Shown here piece by piece: positions 21,174 to 32,091 of a DNA stretch of 64,000 nt (within the stretch, counting starts at the first letter, position 1; the number at the start of each line of letters is the position of its first letter). The stretch is from Nicotiana tabacum. Its lineage: Eukaryota > Streptophyta > Magnoliopsida > Solanales > Solanaceae. Made by a program: the position numbers and the translations under genes. The notes beneath the pieces are model-generated. The model saw only the letters and a list, made by a program, of their open reading frames with translations, had not been told where the DNA came from and searched no databases. Where the stretch lies: positions 49,051,348 to 49,115,347 of the forward strand of contig NC_134102.1 in NCBI RefSeq assembly GCF_000715075.1, written 5' to 3'.

Positions 21174-21949
21174 TGAATTCAGCTAAATTCTTACCAGTTG
21201 TAATATAAAAATTATGAGTTCATGTTGTTAGTAATATAACCCTTCTTTATACAAAACCCTCTATTTAGTCTTCAAGCTGATCTCTTCTGCGATGAGAGAA
21301 TTTTGTGAATTGAGCCAGGAACAGATATTTAATGCTATGTATCTTATACAGAGACAACTGTGTGGCCTTCAAAGAATTGGGTTTAGTTCTTTATTTTTTG
21401 TTTGAAAACTAAATTGTTTTTCCAAAGCTAAACCAAAAAAAAGAGAGATTATTATTCTTATAATCATTAATTAAATGAGACCCATACTTATTTTTCAAAC
21501 TTCTATAATTTAATAAGTGGTTACAAGCTGAAATATGTTCCAAAATCATTATCTTGTGAAATCCATTAATTGACATCCACGGAGATTTCCATAATTACTT
21601 ATGGTTTCGTAAAATATTACAATTATTAGTTGAATAACATGTTCAACAACCTTAACATATGGTAAAAGTATAAAAAAGATATACCCTAAAATACGGTAGT
21701 TCCCTACATGGAAGGAAATTAGAATGATAGAGAGAAAATTGGGGCGTCTTGTACAAGGATAACACATGCAAATTGAGAAATAGTCCAAAACCGATAATAA
21801 GAATATTGAATTTTTCCCTGCAAAGAAGACAATCCATGGGATATTTTTGAGGAATTCCTCACAAAATACAACTGCAAAGACAATTTCATTCTATAACAAA
21901 AAAAGTGTAAACAAACATATCCAAAATGATTGGACTAAAGTTCATCTCT
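21174..21949. other. ARM-gene 3' UTR and CRR3-like promoter region
   Basis: No gene seen. The two host genes are on the same strand and separated by about 0.8 kb. The first part should carry the 3' UTR and poly(A) signals of the upstream gene; the AT-rich second part should be the promoter of the next. No specific motif can be assigned. Confidence 0.5.
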
Positions 21950-22624
21950 ATGGCAAAGCCTCGGAAAATACTTGCATCTTCATCTCGACCCACTGACCCT
22001 TCACCTTCTCTTCCATCTCCTTCTCCTTCTTCTAATAACTTAAACCCTCCACTCCTCAAATCCCAACCAAGACTGGAGCTGCAGAAGAAAAAGAAGCAGA
22101 ATCAAAGGCAACTTTCAGTTGCAGAGATTGAAAGAGCCATTGGTGCTGGCATTTTCCGAGACAGAGATACCAGCAGGCAAATATCCTTTACTTTTTCCAA
22201 CATACTACTATCTTGGTGTTGCTATTTTGCTGGATCTTTCAAAAATATTGTCTAGCTAAGCTAATCTAAGAAAAGATTCATTGCTCTGATTTGTTAAGGG
22301 AAGCAAAGGAGAGCAAGACCTCGTTTGATTCAATTTTGTCAAATTCTGAAGGAGATGTGGAAAGGAAGCTAAGGGAAACTGATGAATGGCTTATTGATAA
22401 AACTGAAGACATATCTGCCTCTGCTGGTAGTAAATTCCTTTTATATTTACATCTTTTATTAACTACTTAACAATCTTAAATTTTTGTTTGTTGTCACAGG
22501 AAAGAAGATTTTAGTTGTTGTGTTTAAATGGATTCTACCCTTGTGGATTCTTGCATTTCTTGTGGCTTCTGGGATGGTCAATCTACCATTTAGTACCCCA
22601 TTTCTTGATGACTTACTTCTGTAA
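21950..22624 (+). CDS. CRR3: CRR3-like chloroplast NDH-complex factor, three exons
   Basis: Exons 21950-22176, 22299-22426 and 22500-22624 join to 480 nt, a 159-residue protein ending at TAA. An in-frame ATG at 21926 would add eight residues. The N-terminus is rich in Ser and Pro with basic residues, as in a chloroplast transit peptide. Then come a basic stretch (ELQKKKKQNQRQ), the conserved-looking block SVAEIERAIGAGIFRDRD, an acidic middle, one membrane helix (about residues 121-142, with WILPLWILAFLVASG), and an end PFSTPFLDDLLL. From memory this matches CHLORORESPIRATORY REDUCTION 3, needed for the thylakoid NAD(P)H dehydrogenase-like complex in cyclic electron flow (Arabidopsis about 174 residues). 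Intron 1 uses a GC donor (CAG|GCAAAT) and intron 2 a normal GT-AG pair. The reading frame is intact. Confidence 0.75.
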
Positions 22625-23270
22625 AGCAGTTTAAACTCATAGAGACTTTATGTTACTTTCTCTTTTATAAAATATATGTACTACTTCTTCCTTAATAAAG
22701 AGGAAATCTGGACAATAAACTACTTAAAAGCTGAAAAATAATTTCAAAAGATCAATGTGTTGAAGCCAATGTTGAAAAAAATAAGAGAAGGGGTTGAGAG
22801 CTAGCTGACTTGGTGAGCTCATTTTTTTCCGCAGTTTAGGTGGGGGGTTCAGAACTCATTAGTAGCGTTGTATCCCCTCTTACCCTCCCCCCAAACCCTT
22901 TTCCTCCTCCTGATGTTTAAAAAAATCAAGAGAAACATGGTTTGTAGATATCTAAAGAATATGATCTAAGCTTGGACGTAGTTATCGCGATCTATATAGT
23001 TTAGTGATAGTAGTTTCTTCTACCTCTGGCAGAATTTTCAATTCTGGCGCGTTTGAAGAGAATGTGTTGAGAAATATGATTCTGTATATATATATCCTCT
23101 TTGCACCATTTTGTGTGTTTCTCACAAATTACATGAAAACATTATGTTTAAATGTCGTATTTAAATGAGAATGGCTTGTACTCATGCATTAGAGACGGAT
23201 TCAAAAAAATGCTAAAATGTCACAAGCTTTATCATTACAATGATATCTTTCTTTGTATTAATGAGATTGA
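22625..23270. other. 3' flank of the CRR3-like gene, no other gene seen
   Basis: AT-rich, with poly(A)-like AATAAA-type strings soon after the stop (CTTAATAAAGAGG at about 22692). Nothing else is recognised before the LTR that starts at 23271. Confidence 0.5.
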
Positions 23271-24744
23271 TGTAACGACCCGATCGATCGTTTTGAGCTT
23301 TAGCGTTTCATTTGGTGGTTTGAGACTTTGAGTAGCTTCATATGATGTATAACTTGAGTGTATGGTCGGTTTTTGTTTTCGAGTGGTTCAGGATTGATTT
23401 TGAAGAATGACTCTTGATTTGGAAACTTTAAGTTGGAAGAGTTGACCAAGTTTTGATTTTAAACGGACTCGGAATCGGGTTTTAATTATTTCAATAGGTT
23501 CGTATGATGATTTGGACTTGTACATATGTTCGAATTTGGTTTCGGAGGTTCTTGGAAGATTTGACATTATTTGTTGAAAGTTGGCAATTTGAAGAACCTA
23601 GTAGTTCATAAGTTTGACCAAGAGTTGAGTTTGATGTTATTGGACTCCAATTGGTGTTCCGAGACTTTGGATAGATCTATATAGTTGAATTGAAGTTGTG
23701 TGCAAAGTTTGAAAGTAATCTGAAGTATTTACGTGTGATTCAGACATTCTTTTGAAAGAATGGAGATTTAACAACTTTAGAGAAATTCTATTCGGTTTGA
23801 GCCTCGATTCTTTGTTGTGATGTTCCCGTGGGTGTTTTGTGGCTTTGGATAAGTTTGGATAATATATTTGTACTTGTTGGTATGATTGGATGGGATCTCG
23901 AGTGCTCAGGTGTGTTTTGGATCATTGGTTAAGAAACTAGTTAAGTCAAGGATTTGGAGTTTGATCATGGTCAATATCGGGTTAAGGTGACCTCTTTTTG
24001 ATATTTTGAGTGCGCGAGCAAGTTTGTAGCATGTTTTATGATTGAAATGCATTTATTGTTTGTGTTCGGGAGGTTCTGAATGTGTTTTGGATGCTAAAAT
24101 GATGATTTTCTTATTGCTGTTTTTTTGGGTGTAAATAATTACGAAAATGCCATTTATGTCACTGAAATTTTCAGACTTCCTTTAAAGCTTCAAAATATCA
24201 TATCTCCCTCATTTTAAGGCCAAATTCGGTGATTCAAAAAGCTATCTTGGGTGTAATCTCGCAAGGATCATGTTGGGCTTATCAAACGTGAGTTTCAAGA
24301 TCATCTAAGATCTGATTCGGGCTGGGACAACTGCTGTGTTTTTACTTATTTCGAAATTTAGTTACTTGTTCTCATAAGGTTTTGGAGTTACGTTTTGGGC
24401 GATTTTGGAGGGAATTTTCACTACTTGGATTGAGGTAAGTATCTTGCCTAACTTTGTGTGGGGGAACTTCCCAGTAGAATTTGGTTTAATTGCACTACTT
24501 GAATTATGTGAAAGATGGTGACGAGTATGTACACGGGCTTATATGTGATATTTGACCGATTTAGACTTTTATGCCTTTAATTGAATTTGTTATTATATGG
24601 AACACCTTTCATTGTTGATTTATTTCCCATTTCTTTTTGTTGTTGTTGAAACTATTGTACACCTTGTTGTTGAGCCGTGGGTTATATATTATTGTGACAT
24701 TGGTGTTGTTCTTTGAGAAATATTGTGGAATTGGTGTTGCACCC
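23271..24744 (+). repeat. Gypsy LTR, 5' part only
   Basis: Starts TGTAACGACCCGATCGATCGTTTTGAG, the giant-LTR family terminus. It runs for about 1.5 kb with typical text (for example TTGAGGTAAGTATCTTGCCTAAC at 24429-24451) and then stops abruptly at an Ogre-type sequence. There is no CpG-rich array here, unlike the other LTRs of this type in the window. The 3' end, primer site and partner LTR are absent. Confidence 0.8.
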
Positions 24745-24980
24745 TATTTTGCACGAGTCAAAACAAGATTCAACTAGTGGTTTCCCTGTTGTTGATGAAA
24801 AAGAGTCACCACCTAATATTTAAAGGTATACTAGGGTACCTATTTAGATTATTATCCTATTAGTCTACTAACCGGTGAGATTTGGGGTAAGATTCTTGTT
24901 CTTCTAAGGGGTAGGTGTTAGGCACCCCCTAGAATCTACCTGAGGTAGCTCCATAGGACTTACACTAAGTTTAGAAAATT
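24745..24980. repeat. Ogre/Tat-type LTR or leader fragment
   Basis: GAGTCACCACCTAATATTT, a stretch of TA-rich text and GGTAGGTGTTAGGCACCCCC are, from memory, typical of Ogre-type LTR/leader DNA. The block is sharply bounded by two gypsy LTR pieces. Limits are approximate. Confidence 0.55.
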
Positions 24981-25572
24981 AGATTCGGAATTAAATTAAA
25001 AGAACAATTCCTATTTAGAAGCTTAAATAGAAAGAGTTGACCGGAGAGTTGACTTTTGAGCAAACAATCCTGGAATGGAACTTTGGTGATGTCAATAGCT
25101 TCGTATGGTGATTTCAGACTTAGGCATGTGTCCGGATTTGGATTTGGAAGTCCGTAGGACAATTCGACACATTTTGGCAAAAGTTGAAAAATTGAAGATT
25201 TTTGGAAAGCCCGACCGAAGGTTGAATTTTTGATAACGAGGTCAGATTTCGATTCCGAAAATCTGAATAGCTCCATTACATCATTTATGACTTGTGTGCT
25301 AAATTTGAAGTCATTCCAGATTGATTTGATAAATTTTGGCGCAAAAATATAGAAGTTGAAAGATTTGGAAACTCATAATTTGATTCGATGCGCGATTGGT
25401 AATTTCGGCGTTGTTTGACGTGGTTTGAAGCCTCGACTAAGTCCGTATTGTATTTTGGGAAATGTTGGTATATTTGGTTAAAGTCCCGAGGGACTCGGGT
25501 GGATTTTGGAAGGTTAACAGAGCAATTTGGACTTGAAGGAAGCCGCTGAAAAATGGCAGCAACTGTTGGAAT

Positions 25573-25810
25573 CGCACCTGCGGAATTATGGGCGCATGTG
25601 CGACAATCGCAGAAGCGACTGAAGGGGTAGCTGAGAAGGGCCGCAGAAGCGGCAAATGGTGCGCAGAAGCGCAAGGGCAACCGCAGGTGCGAAACTGGGC
25701 AGAAATTTTCTCGCAGATGCGAGGGTCAAATGGGCAGTACACTTTCGCAGAAGCGTGATTTTCCTCGCAAAAGCGAGCACGCAGAAGCGTGGAAGCACTC
25801 CGCAGGTGCA
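25573..25810 (+). repeat. CGCAGAAGCG/CGCACCTGCG word array in the 5' LTR
   Basis: Words such as CGCACCTGCGG, CGCAGAAGCG and CGCAGATGCG recur irregularly. The array ends 111 bp before GGGGTAAGTG. Confidence 0.85.
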
Positions 25811-26999
25811 AAACTGGGCAGCAACATAAGGATTGAACTTGGTCATTTTTGCCATTTCGTATTGGAAATTTTGGAGCTCGGATTTAGGCGATTTTGGAAG
25901 GAGTTTTCACAAACTTAGTTGGGGTAAGTGTTCTATATCCTAAAGTGTTTATATTTTATGAATCTATGATTATATTCATCGTTTAATGGAAGAAATCAAG
26001 ATTTTTGTAAAATTTTCCAAAAACGAAAATTTAAGATTTGGAGGTCGAGTTGTTATCGGAATTGGATAAAATTGGTATGGTTGAACTCGTATCAGAATGG
26101 GTGTTTAAATTTCATGAAAATTATATCGGGTTCCAAGAGGCGGGCCCCGCGTTGACTTTTGTTGAATTTTTGGAATAAAATTTAAGTCGAGCGTATTATT
26201 ATCCGAAATTATTTTTGATGAATTTTAATGAAGTTGTACAATTAATTTGGATAGATTTGAGCTGTCTGGAGGTCAATTCAAACAAGAAGGCGATTTTGAA
26301 ATATCGGCATAACTTCAAAAAGGTAAGTATCTTGCCTAACCTTGAGTGGGGGAATTACCCCTTATGCATCGAGTCTTATGTGGCATTTGTGAAATGTGAA
26401 AAGCCGTGTACGTACTCGTGTTTATATGTGCAAAATATATTGGGTTAAAGTCTTAGGCATATTGTGTAGTAAATTGGATAATTGTTGGCATTCATTTAAT
26501 TATCTATTTGCCATGCCTCAATCCGCGTTTGTTGAATTTATTTTTATATGACAATTTGATATGATTATTACTTGTATATTTATGTGGATTCCGTGAATTT
26601 GATGATTTGATATTTCTTGGAATTAAATTTCATTATGGATTTTTCATCTGCAAATAATTAATTAAATGAGCTTAAGAAGAGGTGTTTATATAATTATTAA
26701 GAATTTGGGTTAATGAAGGCGTTGCCCTATGCTGAGTAATTTCTATCTCTATTGATTGTTTTGAGGTTTTATGCACATTGTGAGGAACCTTCGGATATTT
26801 GTTGTGAAATTAATTGAGTTGTTATATCTTTGGAATTGGTTGTTGCCATTGGGCAAATTGTGATATGAATTGATTTTGTTATGTTGCCGTGATAATATTC
26901 CGTGTAAATTATTGTGTTATTTGAGTTTTTATTTTGAGGATATAAGGGTGACATTCTACTGTTGATATTGTATGGGTATAAGGGTGGCATTTTACTGTT

Positions 27000-27545
27000 G
27001 TTATGTGTGTTGGGATATTGTCTGGGCGGAGTGATAAGGGTAGCTAAAGGAGAGATAAGGGTAGCTATAGGAGCGATAAGGGTGGCTATTGATATTGTCA
27101 GGGCGGAGGGATAAGGGAGGCTATTATAAAAGTGATAAGGGTGGCTATAGGAGAGATAATAGTGACTATTGTCAGGGATGATATGTGATGATGTGAAGTT
27201 ATTGCGTTGGTAATTTTTATGTGATGTTGTGATTTTCCTTATGTTTATTTTTATACCTTGTGCAATTTATCTTGTTGTTGGTAAATTGATAATAGTCTGA
27301 TTTATGTTGAAATTGGGAGCCTATGGCTATTGCCAGGCGGATTATGAAAAGAAACGTGGGCACGAGGTGTCGTGAGTAAATAATAATGATATTGGCACGT
27401 GAATTGTCCGTGCAGTTGAGATATGAAACATGGGCACGGAATGTCGGGGAAATTATGATGGTTTTATTATTGGCACGTGAACTGTCCGTGCAGATGTGAT
27501 ATGAAAAGTGGGCACGAGGTGCCGGAGAAATATGATGATTTAATT
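27000..27545 (+). repeat. Two tandem arrays inside the 5' LTR
   Basis: First, GATAAGGGTGGCTAT(A)G-AGAG words repeat six to seven times with small changes (27000-27170). Second, a unit of about 70-80 bp with GTGGGCACG and GGCACGTGAA(C/T)TGTCCGTGCAG repeats two and a half times (27340-27545). Confidence 0.75.
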
Positions 27546-27619
27546 AGTGAAAATATGAAAGTGGGCCGAGACCGGTATTTTATGATTGTTCTTAAATGAG
27601 GTGTCACAGGGTGACTTTT

Positions 27620-27900
27620 ATTTGAAAGATATTTATTTGAGGAAATTATATTTGAAAGAGATTTATTGAAAGAATTATATTTGAAAGATATTTATTTGAG
27701 GAAATTATATTTAAAATAGATTTATTGAAAGAATTATATTTGAAAGAATTATATTTAAAAGATATTTACTTGAGGAAATTATATTTGAAAGAGAGTTATT
27801 TGAATGACTTATATTTGTAAGATATTTATTCGAGGGAATTATATTTGAAAGAGATTTATTTGGAAGAATTATATGTGAAAGGTATTTATTTGAAGGACTT
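27620..27900 (+). repeat. AT-rich degenerate tandem array inside the 5' LTR
   Basis: Short units AAAGATATTTATTTGAGG and AATTATATTTGAAAGAG alternate about seven times with variable losses, a pattern of repeated slippage or unequal exchange. Confidence 0.8.
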
Positions 27901-28526
27901 GATTTAATTGGGTGTACTTGTATTTATCATTTGTTGAGCGATATTAATGGTGTTCTTGTTGCCTTGCTGTGCATATCACTAGTTGATTTGTGTTGCCCTT
28001 ATTATTATTTGTTTCCTATTATTTTGTATATCATATTACACAGGTTATTAGACTAGTGAGTGTCTTGACTGTACCTCGTTTCTACTCCACTGAGGTTAGT
28101 CTTGATACTTACTGGGTACCGACCGTGGTGTACTCATACTACACTTCTGCATATTTTTGTGCAAAGCCAGGTATTGGAGATATCAGACTCGGACAAAGTC
28201 AGAGTGGGATCGCAAGGATTCAAGATAGAGCTGCTTGGTCGTCGTAGTTCCTTGGAGTCTTTCCATTTTATTGTACTGTTAATTATTATTCAAAAAGTAT
28301 AGAGTATTCGATCCTTGAGATCATTTCATGTATTCAGTTAGAGTTCGTGACTCTGTACTACCAGTCTTGGGAGGTTTTCATATTTGTTTCCGCTGTTGAT
28401 TTTGATTACCTATTTAATTCATATTCAAAAAACAAATGGCTTGAAATGTAATTTTACTTGACTTACCTAGTCTTAGAAACTAAGTGCCATCATGACGCCT
28501 GTGGTGGATTATGGGTCGTAACAAGT

Positions 28527-28538
28527 TGGTATCAGAGC
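28527..28538 (+). promoter_or_regulatory. Primer-binding site, initiator tRNA-Met type
   Basis: TGGTATCAGAGC lies three bases after the LTR end (AACA|AGT|TGGTATC). This is the classic plant iMet site. Confidence 0.9.
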
Positions 28539-28724
28539 TCTAGGTTCATAGGTTATACGAGTCACGAATGAGTCTAGTAGAGTCTTGCGGATCGGTACGG
28601 AGACGTCTGTACTTATCTTTGAGAGGCTACAGAACTGTTAGAAAATTTCCACTTCTTTCATTCTTGTCGTGCGAAATTTGTTGAATTTGGAATTTGAAGC
28701 CTTTGTATCTTTATTCTCTCACAA

Positions 28725-30095
28725 ATGGTGAGGACACGTGCTACCGGGTCTGCTGAGCAGACACCTGCACATGCTGCTAGGGCCGCAAGAGGCCGAGGCC
28801 GAGGTAGAGGCCGAGAAAGGGCACGTGCAGCGACTAGAGCACCTGTCAGAATAACAGTTGAGGAGCCGCCAGTAGCTCCAGTTGGGGGACAGGTACCAGA
28901 AGCACTTGTTGTTACCCCCGGACTTCAGGAGACTTTAGCACAGTTCCTGAGTATGTTTGGTACATTAACTCAAGCAGGATTGATCTCTGTTGCACCAAAT
29001 ATTTCGCAGATTGGGGGAGTAGCTCAGACTGCTACTTCGACTCCAGAGGAACAGGTTCACATTGGCCAGGTTCCGGATGTAGTACCGGTACAACCTATTA
29101 TTCCGGTTCAGCCTGAGGTCAGGCCAGAGGCATCAGAAGAAGAACAAAAGAGACTTAAGAGGTTTAAAAGGTATAGTCTACCTACTTTCATTGGCACAGC
29201 TTCAGAGGATGCCCAAGGATTTCTAGAAAAGTGTCACCGTATTCTCCGTACCATGGGTATTGTGGAAGTGAGCGGAGTAGCCTTTATTATATTTCAGCTG
29301 TCAGGCGCAGCGTATCAGTGGTGACAAGTTTATGAAGAAGGTAGACCAGCCGATGCAAGACCACCAACTTGGGCTCAATTTTCGGAAATGTTTTTGAAAG
29401 AGTTTGTTCCCCAGACTCTCCGAGATGCGTGGCGCACAGAGTTTCAACGGTTGCGTCAGGGCACTATGATAGTGTCAGAATATGCTATCAGGTTCAGTGA
29501 ATTAGCCCGTCATGCACATATCTTGGTACCTACGGTCAGAGAACGGGTTCGCAGATTCATTAAGGGGCTCGATTATGATCTTAAAATATGCATGGCTCGA
29601 GAGTTGCAAACTGATACTCCATTTCAGCAAGTAGTGGAGATTGCGAGGAGGATTGAGGGTGTTCTAGGTGAAGAAAGGAAGTCTAAGGAGGCCAAAAGGT
29701 CTCGAAGCTCTGGAGGGTTCAGTGGATTTTACTCTTCAGCTATGACCCATTATGGCGGAGGGTCGAGTAGTCGGCCAGCTCAGTCCGCACATCAGATTAC
29801 TCGAGGTGCTCCAGTAAGTTCTTGTAGTGCACCACCGACACGAGATTCTTACAGTGGTTATTCTAGTTATCCGACATAGACTCAGTACGAGCAGCCGCGA
29901 CCTCAGAGGTGTTGTTATGAGTGTGGTGATACTAGGCACATTATGAGAGATTGTCCCAGACTTGGGAGGGGTGAATTTTATCAGAACACTCAGACTATGG
30001 GCCCCAATGCAGTTACTACCCCACGTGCACAACTAGTTAGGGGTGGAGGACAGGCGGGTAGAGGGCGTCCTAGAGAGGGAGGCCCATCCCATTGA
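28725..30095 (+). pseudogene. Gypsy gag (capsid and zinc knuckle) with two stops
   Basis: One frame of 456 codons runs from ATG 28725 to TGA 30093. It starts MVRTRATG and has a Gly-Arg-rich N-terminus, then the Retrotrans_gag core (RYSLPTFIGTASEDAQGF, WAQFSEMFLKEFVPQTLRD, EFQRLRQGTMIVSEYA, RHAHILVPTVRERVRRFIKG) and one zinc knuckle CYECGDTRHIMRDC at about 29921. Two in-frame stops (TGA 29322-29324 after AYQW, TAG 29877-29879) break it. Both are consistent with transitions, G to A and C to T, as expected from decay of methylated DNA. Gag would package element RNA in particles. The arrangement fits the Tekay/Del chromovirus gag, but clade assignment would need RT, which is missing. Confidence 0.9.
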
Positions 30096-31291
30096 TTTAT
30101 TTGCTGTGGTGTGGAGGGGTCCACTACACCAGATGGTGTCGTTACAGGTATGATCCTGATTTGTTATAAAAGGATATTTTTCCTTAATTTGATTCGGTTC
30201 TGAATATTGAGGTGAGTCCTCCTATTATGCTCCGCTTATGGGTGAGCTTCGTAATTTTGTGAATCACTTATATGTTTATCCCTGTTTGAAGGTTTGATGA
30301 TGTTAGGCCATGTCTATCATTTTATTTTGTACACCATTGAGGGCTATAAGTCCAAAAATGACTTTTTATTTCTCACTACAGTGGGTTTTGATGTGATTTC
30401 GGAATAATTGATTTCAAATTTTATGAATTTTATGCCCTATTGGAATGGGGGTTCATTATGTGTTGTGAAAATTGTTTACGGAATTTATGGAATAGAAGTA
30501 AGAAAGGAAATTAAAAATTTCAGTTGGCACAATGTGCAAAATACTTGTGATTCGGAGTTGAGGACGAGATTCTCGCATTTTTATATGATGTGAAATATTT
30601 AAACTGGGCTACAAGCTGCGGTGGAAGTTATATAAGGACGAAGTCCTTGTGGTGAAAAATTTATGAGTTTAAATTCTCCCTTTGTGAAATTAAATTTGTA
30701 CTATAGTATTAATAGGGAGTCATACCTATTAGGATTATTTGATAATTCTTATATATTTTTCTGTGCATATTTAGCCATATTCGTGCTGTAAATATTGAGT
30801 TTTAGCCTACGAGAAGAGTTTCCAGGTGGAGTTAAATGTGACTCATTAATCCGAGTAAGTAATTATGAGGTCTTCATGCCTCGCGTGTTGCTGTCAGTGT
30901 TGTAAAAGTTTGAAATGAGATTTTGGTTAATATGAGATTAATTGAGGATGCTGGAATTAATTATGAACAACTATTATGACCAGAGATGTGGTTATGGGCA
31001 TACATATGATGCGTGCGTAAGCATGAACTGCTATAGCCGGTTGAGACTAATACCGTGTGTTGATGTCAGGAAGTCGAAATTTATTTGGAGTGTAAGGAAT
31101 TGGGATAAAGGCTTATAAGTGTGAATAAAAGAAATAATCTCCACTGAGATGATGTTGTCGGACCCTTGTTAAATTTACGGTGATGTAGAATCGGCGGTGA
31201 GTATGTGTGAAATAATGCACTCAGTAATTTAATGTCATCAGAAAGATTCTTGGCACGTTCGAGGACGAACGTATGTTTAAGAGGGGGAGAA
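30096..31291 (+). other. Non-coding 3' region of the deleted gypsy element
   Basis: No pol domain is recognisable. The right half resembles the pre-LTR region at 37164-38016 in its final 60 bases: a TTGGCACG lead, an AGGA-loop hairpin (31256-31271) and the purine tract TTTAAGAGGGGGAGAA before the LTR at 31292. Confidence 0.7.
31256..31271 (+). other. AGGA-loop hairpin before the 3' LTR
   Basis: CGTTCG-AGGA-CGAACG, a perfect 6-bp stem with a 4-base loop. It ends 20 bases before the LTR, immediately upstream of the purine tract. Confidence 0.85.
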
Positions 31292-32091
31292 TGTAATGAC
31301 CCGACTTGTTGTTTTAAGAATTAAAGCCCCGTTTAGTGACTTAAGTCTCGGGCAGCTTCGTAATATGTAATATGACCCGCGGGTGTGGTCGAGTTTGGTT
31401 TTCGAAAGATTCAGAATTAAATTAAAAGAACAATTCCTATTTAGAAGCTTAAATGGAAAGAGTTGACTTTTAAGAAAACGATCCCAGAATGGAACTTTGA
31501 TGATGTCAATAGCTTCGTATGGTGATTTCGGACTTAGGCGTGTATCCGGATTTGGATTTGGAAGTCCGTAGGACAATTCGACACATTTTGGAGAAAGTTG
31601 GAAAATTGAAGATTTTTGGAAAGTCCGACCGAAGGTTGAATTTTTGATAACGAGGTTGGATTTTGATTCCGGAAATTTGAATAGCTCCATTACGTCATTT
31701 ATGACTTGTGTGCAAAATTTGAAGTCATTCCGGATTGATTTGATACATTTTGGCGCAAAAATATAGACCTTGGAAGATTTGAAAACTCATAATTCGATTC
31801 GATGCGCGAATCATAATTTCGGCATTGTTTGACGTGGTTTGAAGCTTCGACTAAGTCCGTATTGTATTTTGGGACATGTTGGTATATTTGGTTAAAGTCT
31901 TGAGGGCCTCGGGTAGATTTAGGATGGTTAACGGAGCAAATTGGACTTGAAGGAAGCTGCTGGAAAATGGCAGCAGCTATTGGAATCGCACCTGCGGTAT
32001 TAGCACAGGTGCGACCATCGCAGAAGCGACTGAAGAGGGAGCTGAGAACGGCCGCAGAAGCAGCAAATGGTGCACAGAAGCGCAAGGGCAA
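31292..32091 (+). repeat. Gypsy 3' LTR, truncated inside its CpG-rich array
   Basis: Begins TGTAATGACCCGAC after the purine tract. It follows the 5' LTR until AAGGGCAACC (32091), inside its array, where the sequence switches to Ogre-type gag. The array part is 31987-32091. Confidence 0.85.

Larger units (their letters stand above)
24981..28523 (+). repeat. Gypsy 5' LTR, about 3.5 kb, with several internal arrays
   Basis: Ends GGGTCGTAACA. Inside, in order: a CpG-rich array (25573-25810), a donor-like GGGGTAAGTG (25921), a second AAGGTAAGTAT (26321), then three different tandem arrays: GATAAGGGTGGCTA words (27000-27170), a GTGGGCACG..GGCACGTGAAC unit (about 27340-27545) and an AAGATATTTATTTGAGGAAATTATATTTG unit (about 27620-27900). 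It ends with the usual 3' segment before the primer site. Confidence 0.85.
24981..32091 (+). mobile_element. Tekay/Del-like gypsy element with gag but no pol
   Basis: A 5' LTR (24981-28523, missing about 110 bp at its start), a primer site at 28527, a gag gene (28725-30095), about 1.2 kb of non-coding 3' region, a purine tract, and a 3' LTR that starts complete at 31292 but is cut at 32091. The two LTR parts align from 24981/31406 with mainly transition differences and a few indels. Protease, RT, RNase H and integrase are all absent between 30095 and 31291, so this is a large internal-deletion derivative. Confidence 0.88.

Noticed and set aside
27620..27900. Evenly repeated units resembling a CRISPR-type array
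   Set aside because: The units are adjacent and degenerate without unique spacers, inside a plant LTR; a tandem repeat explains them.
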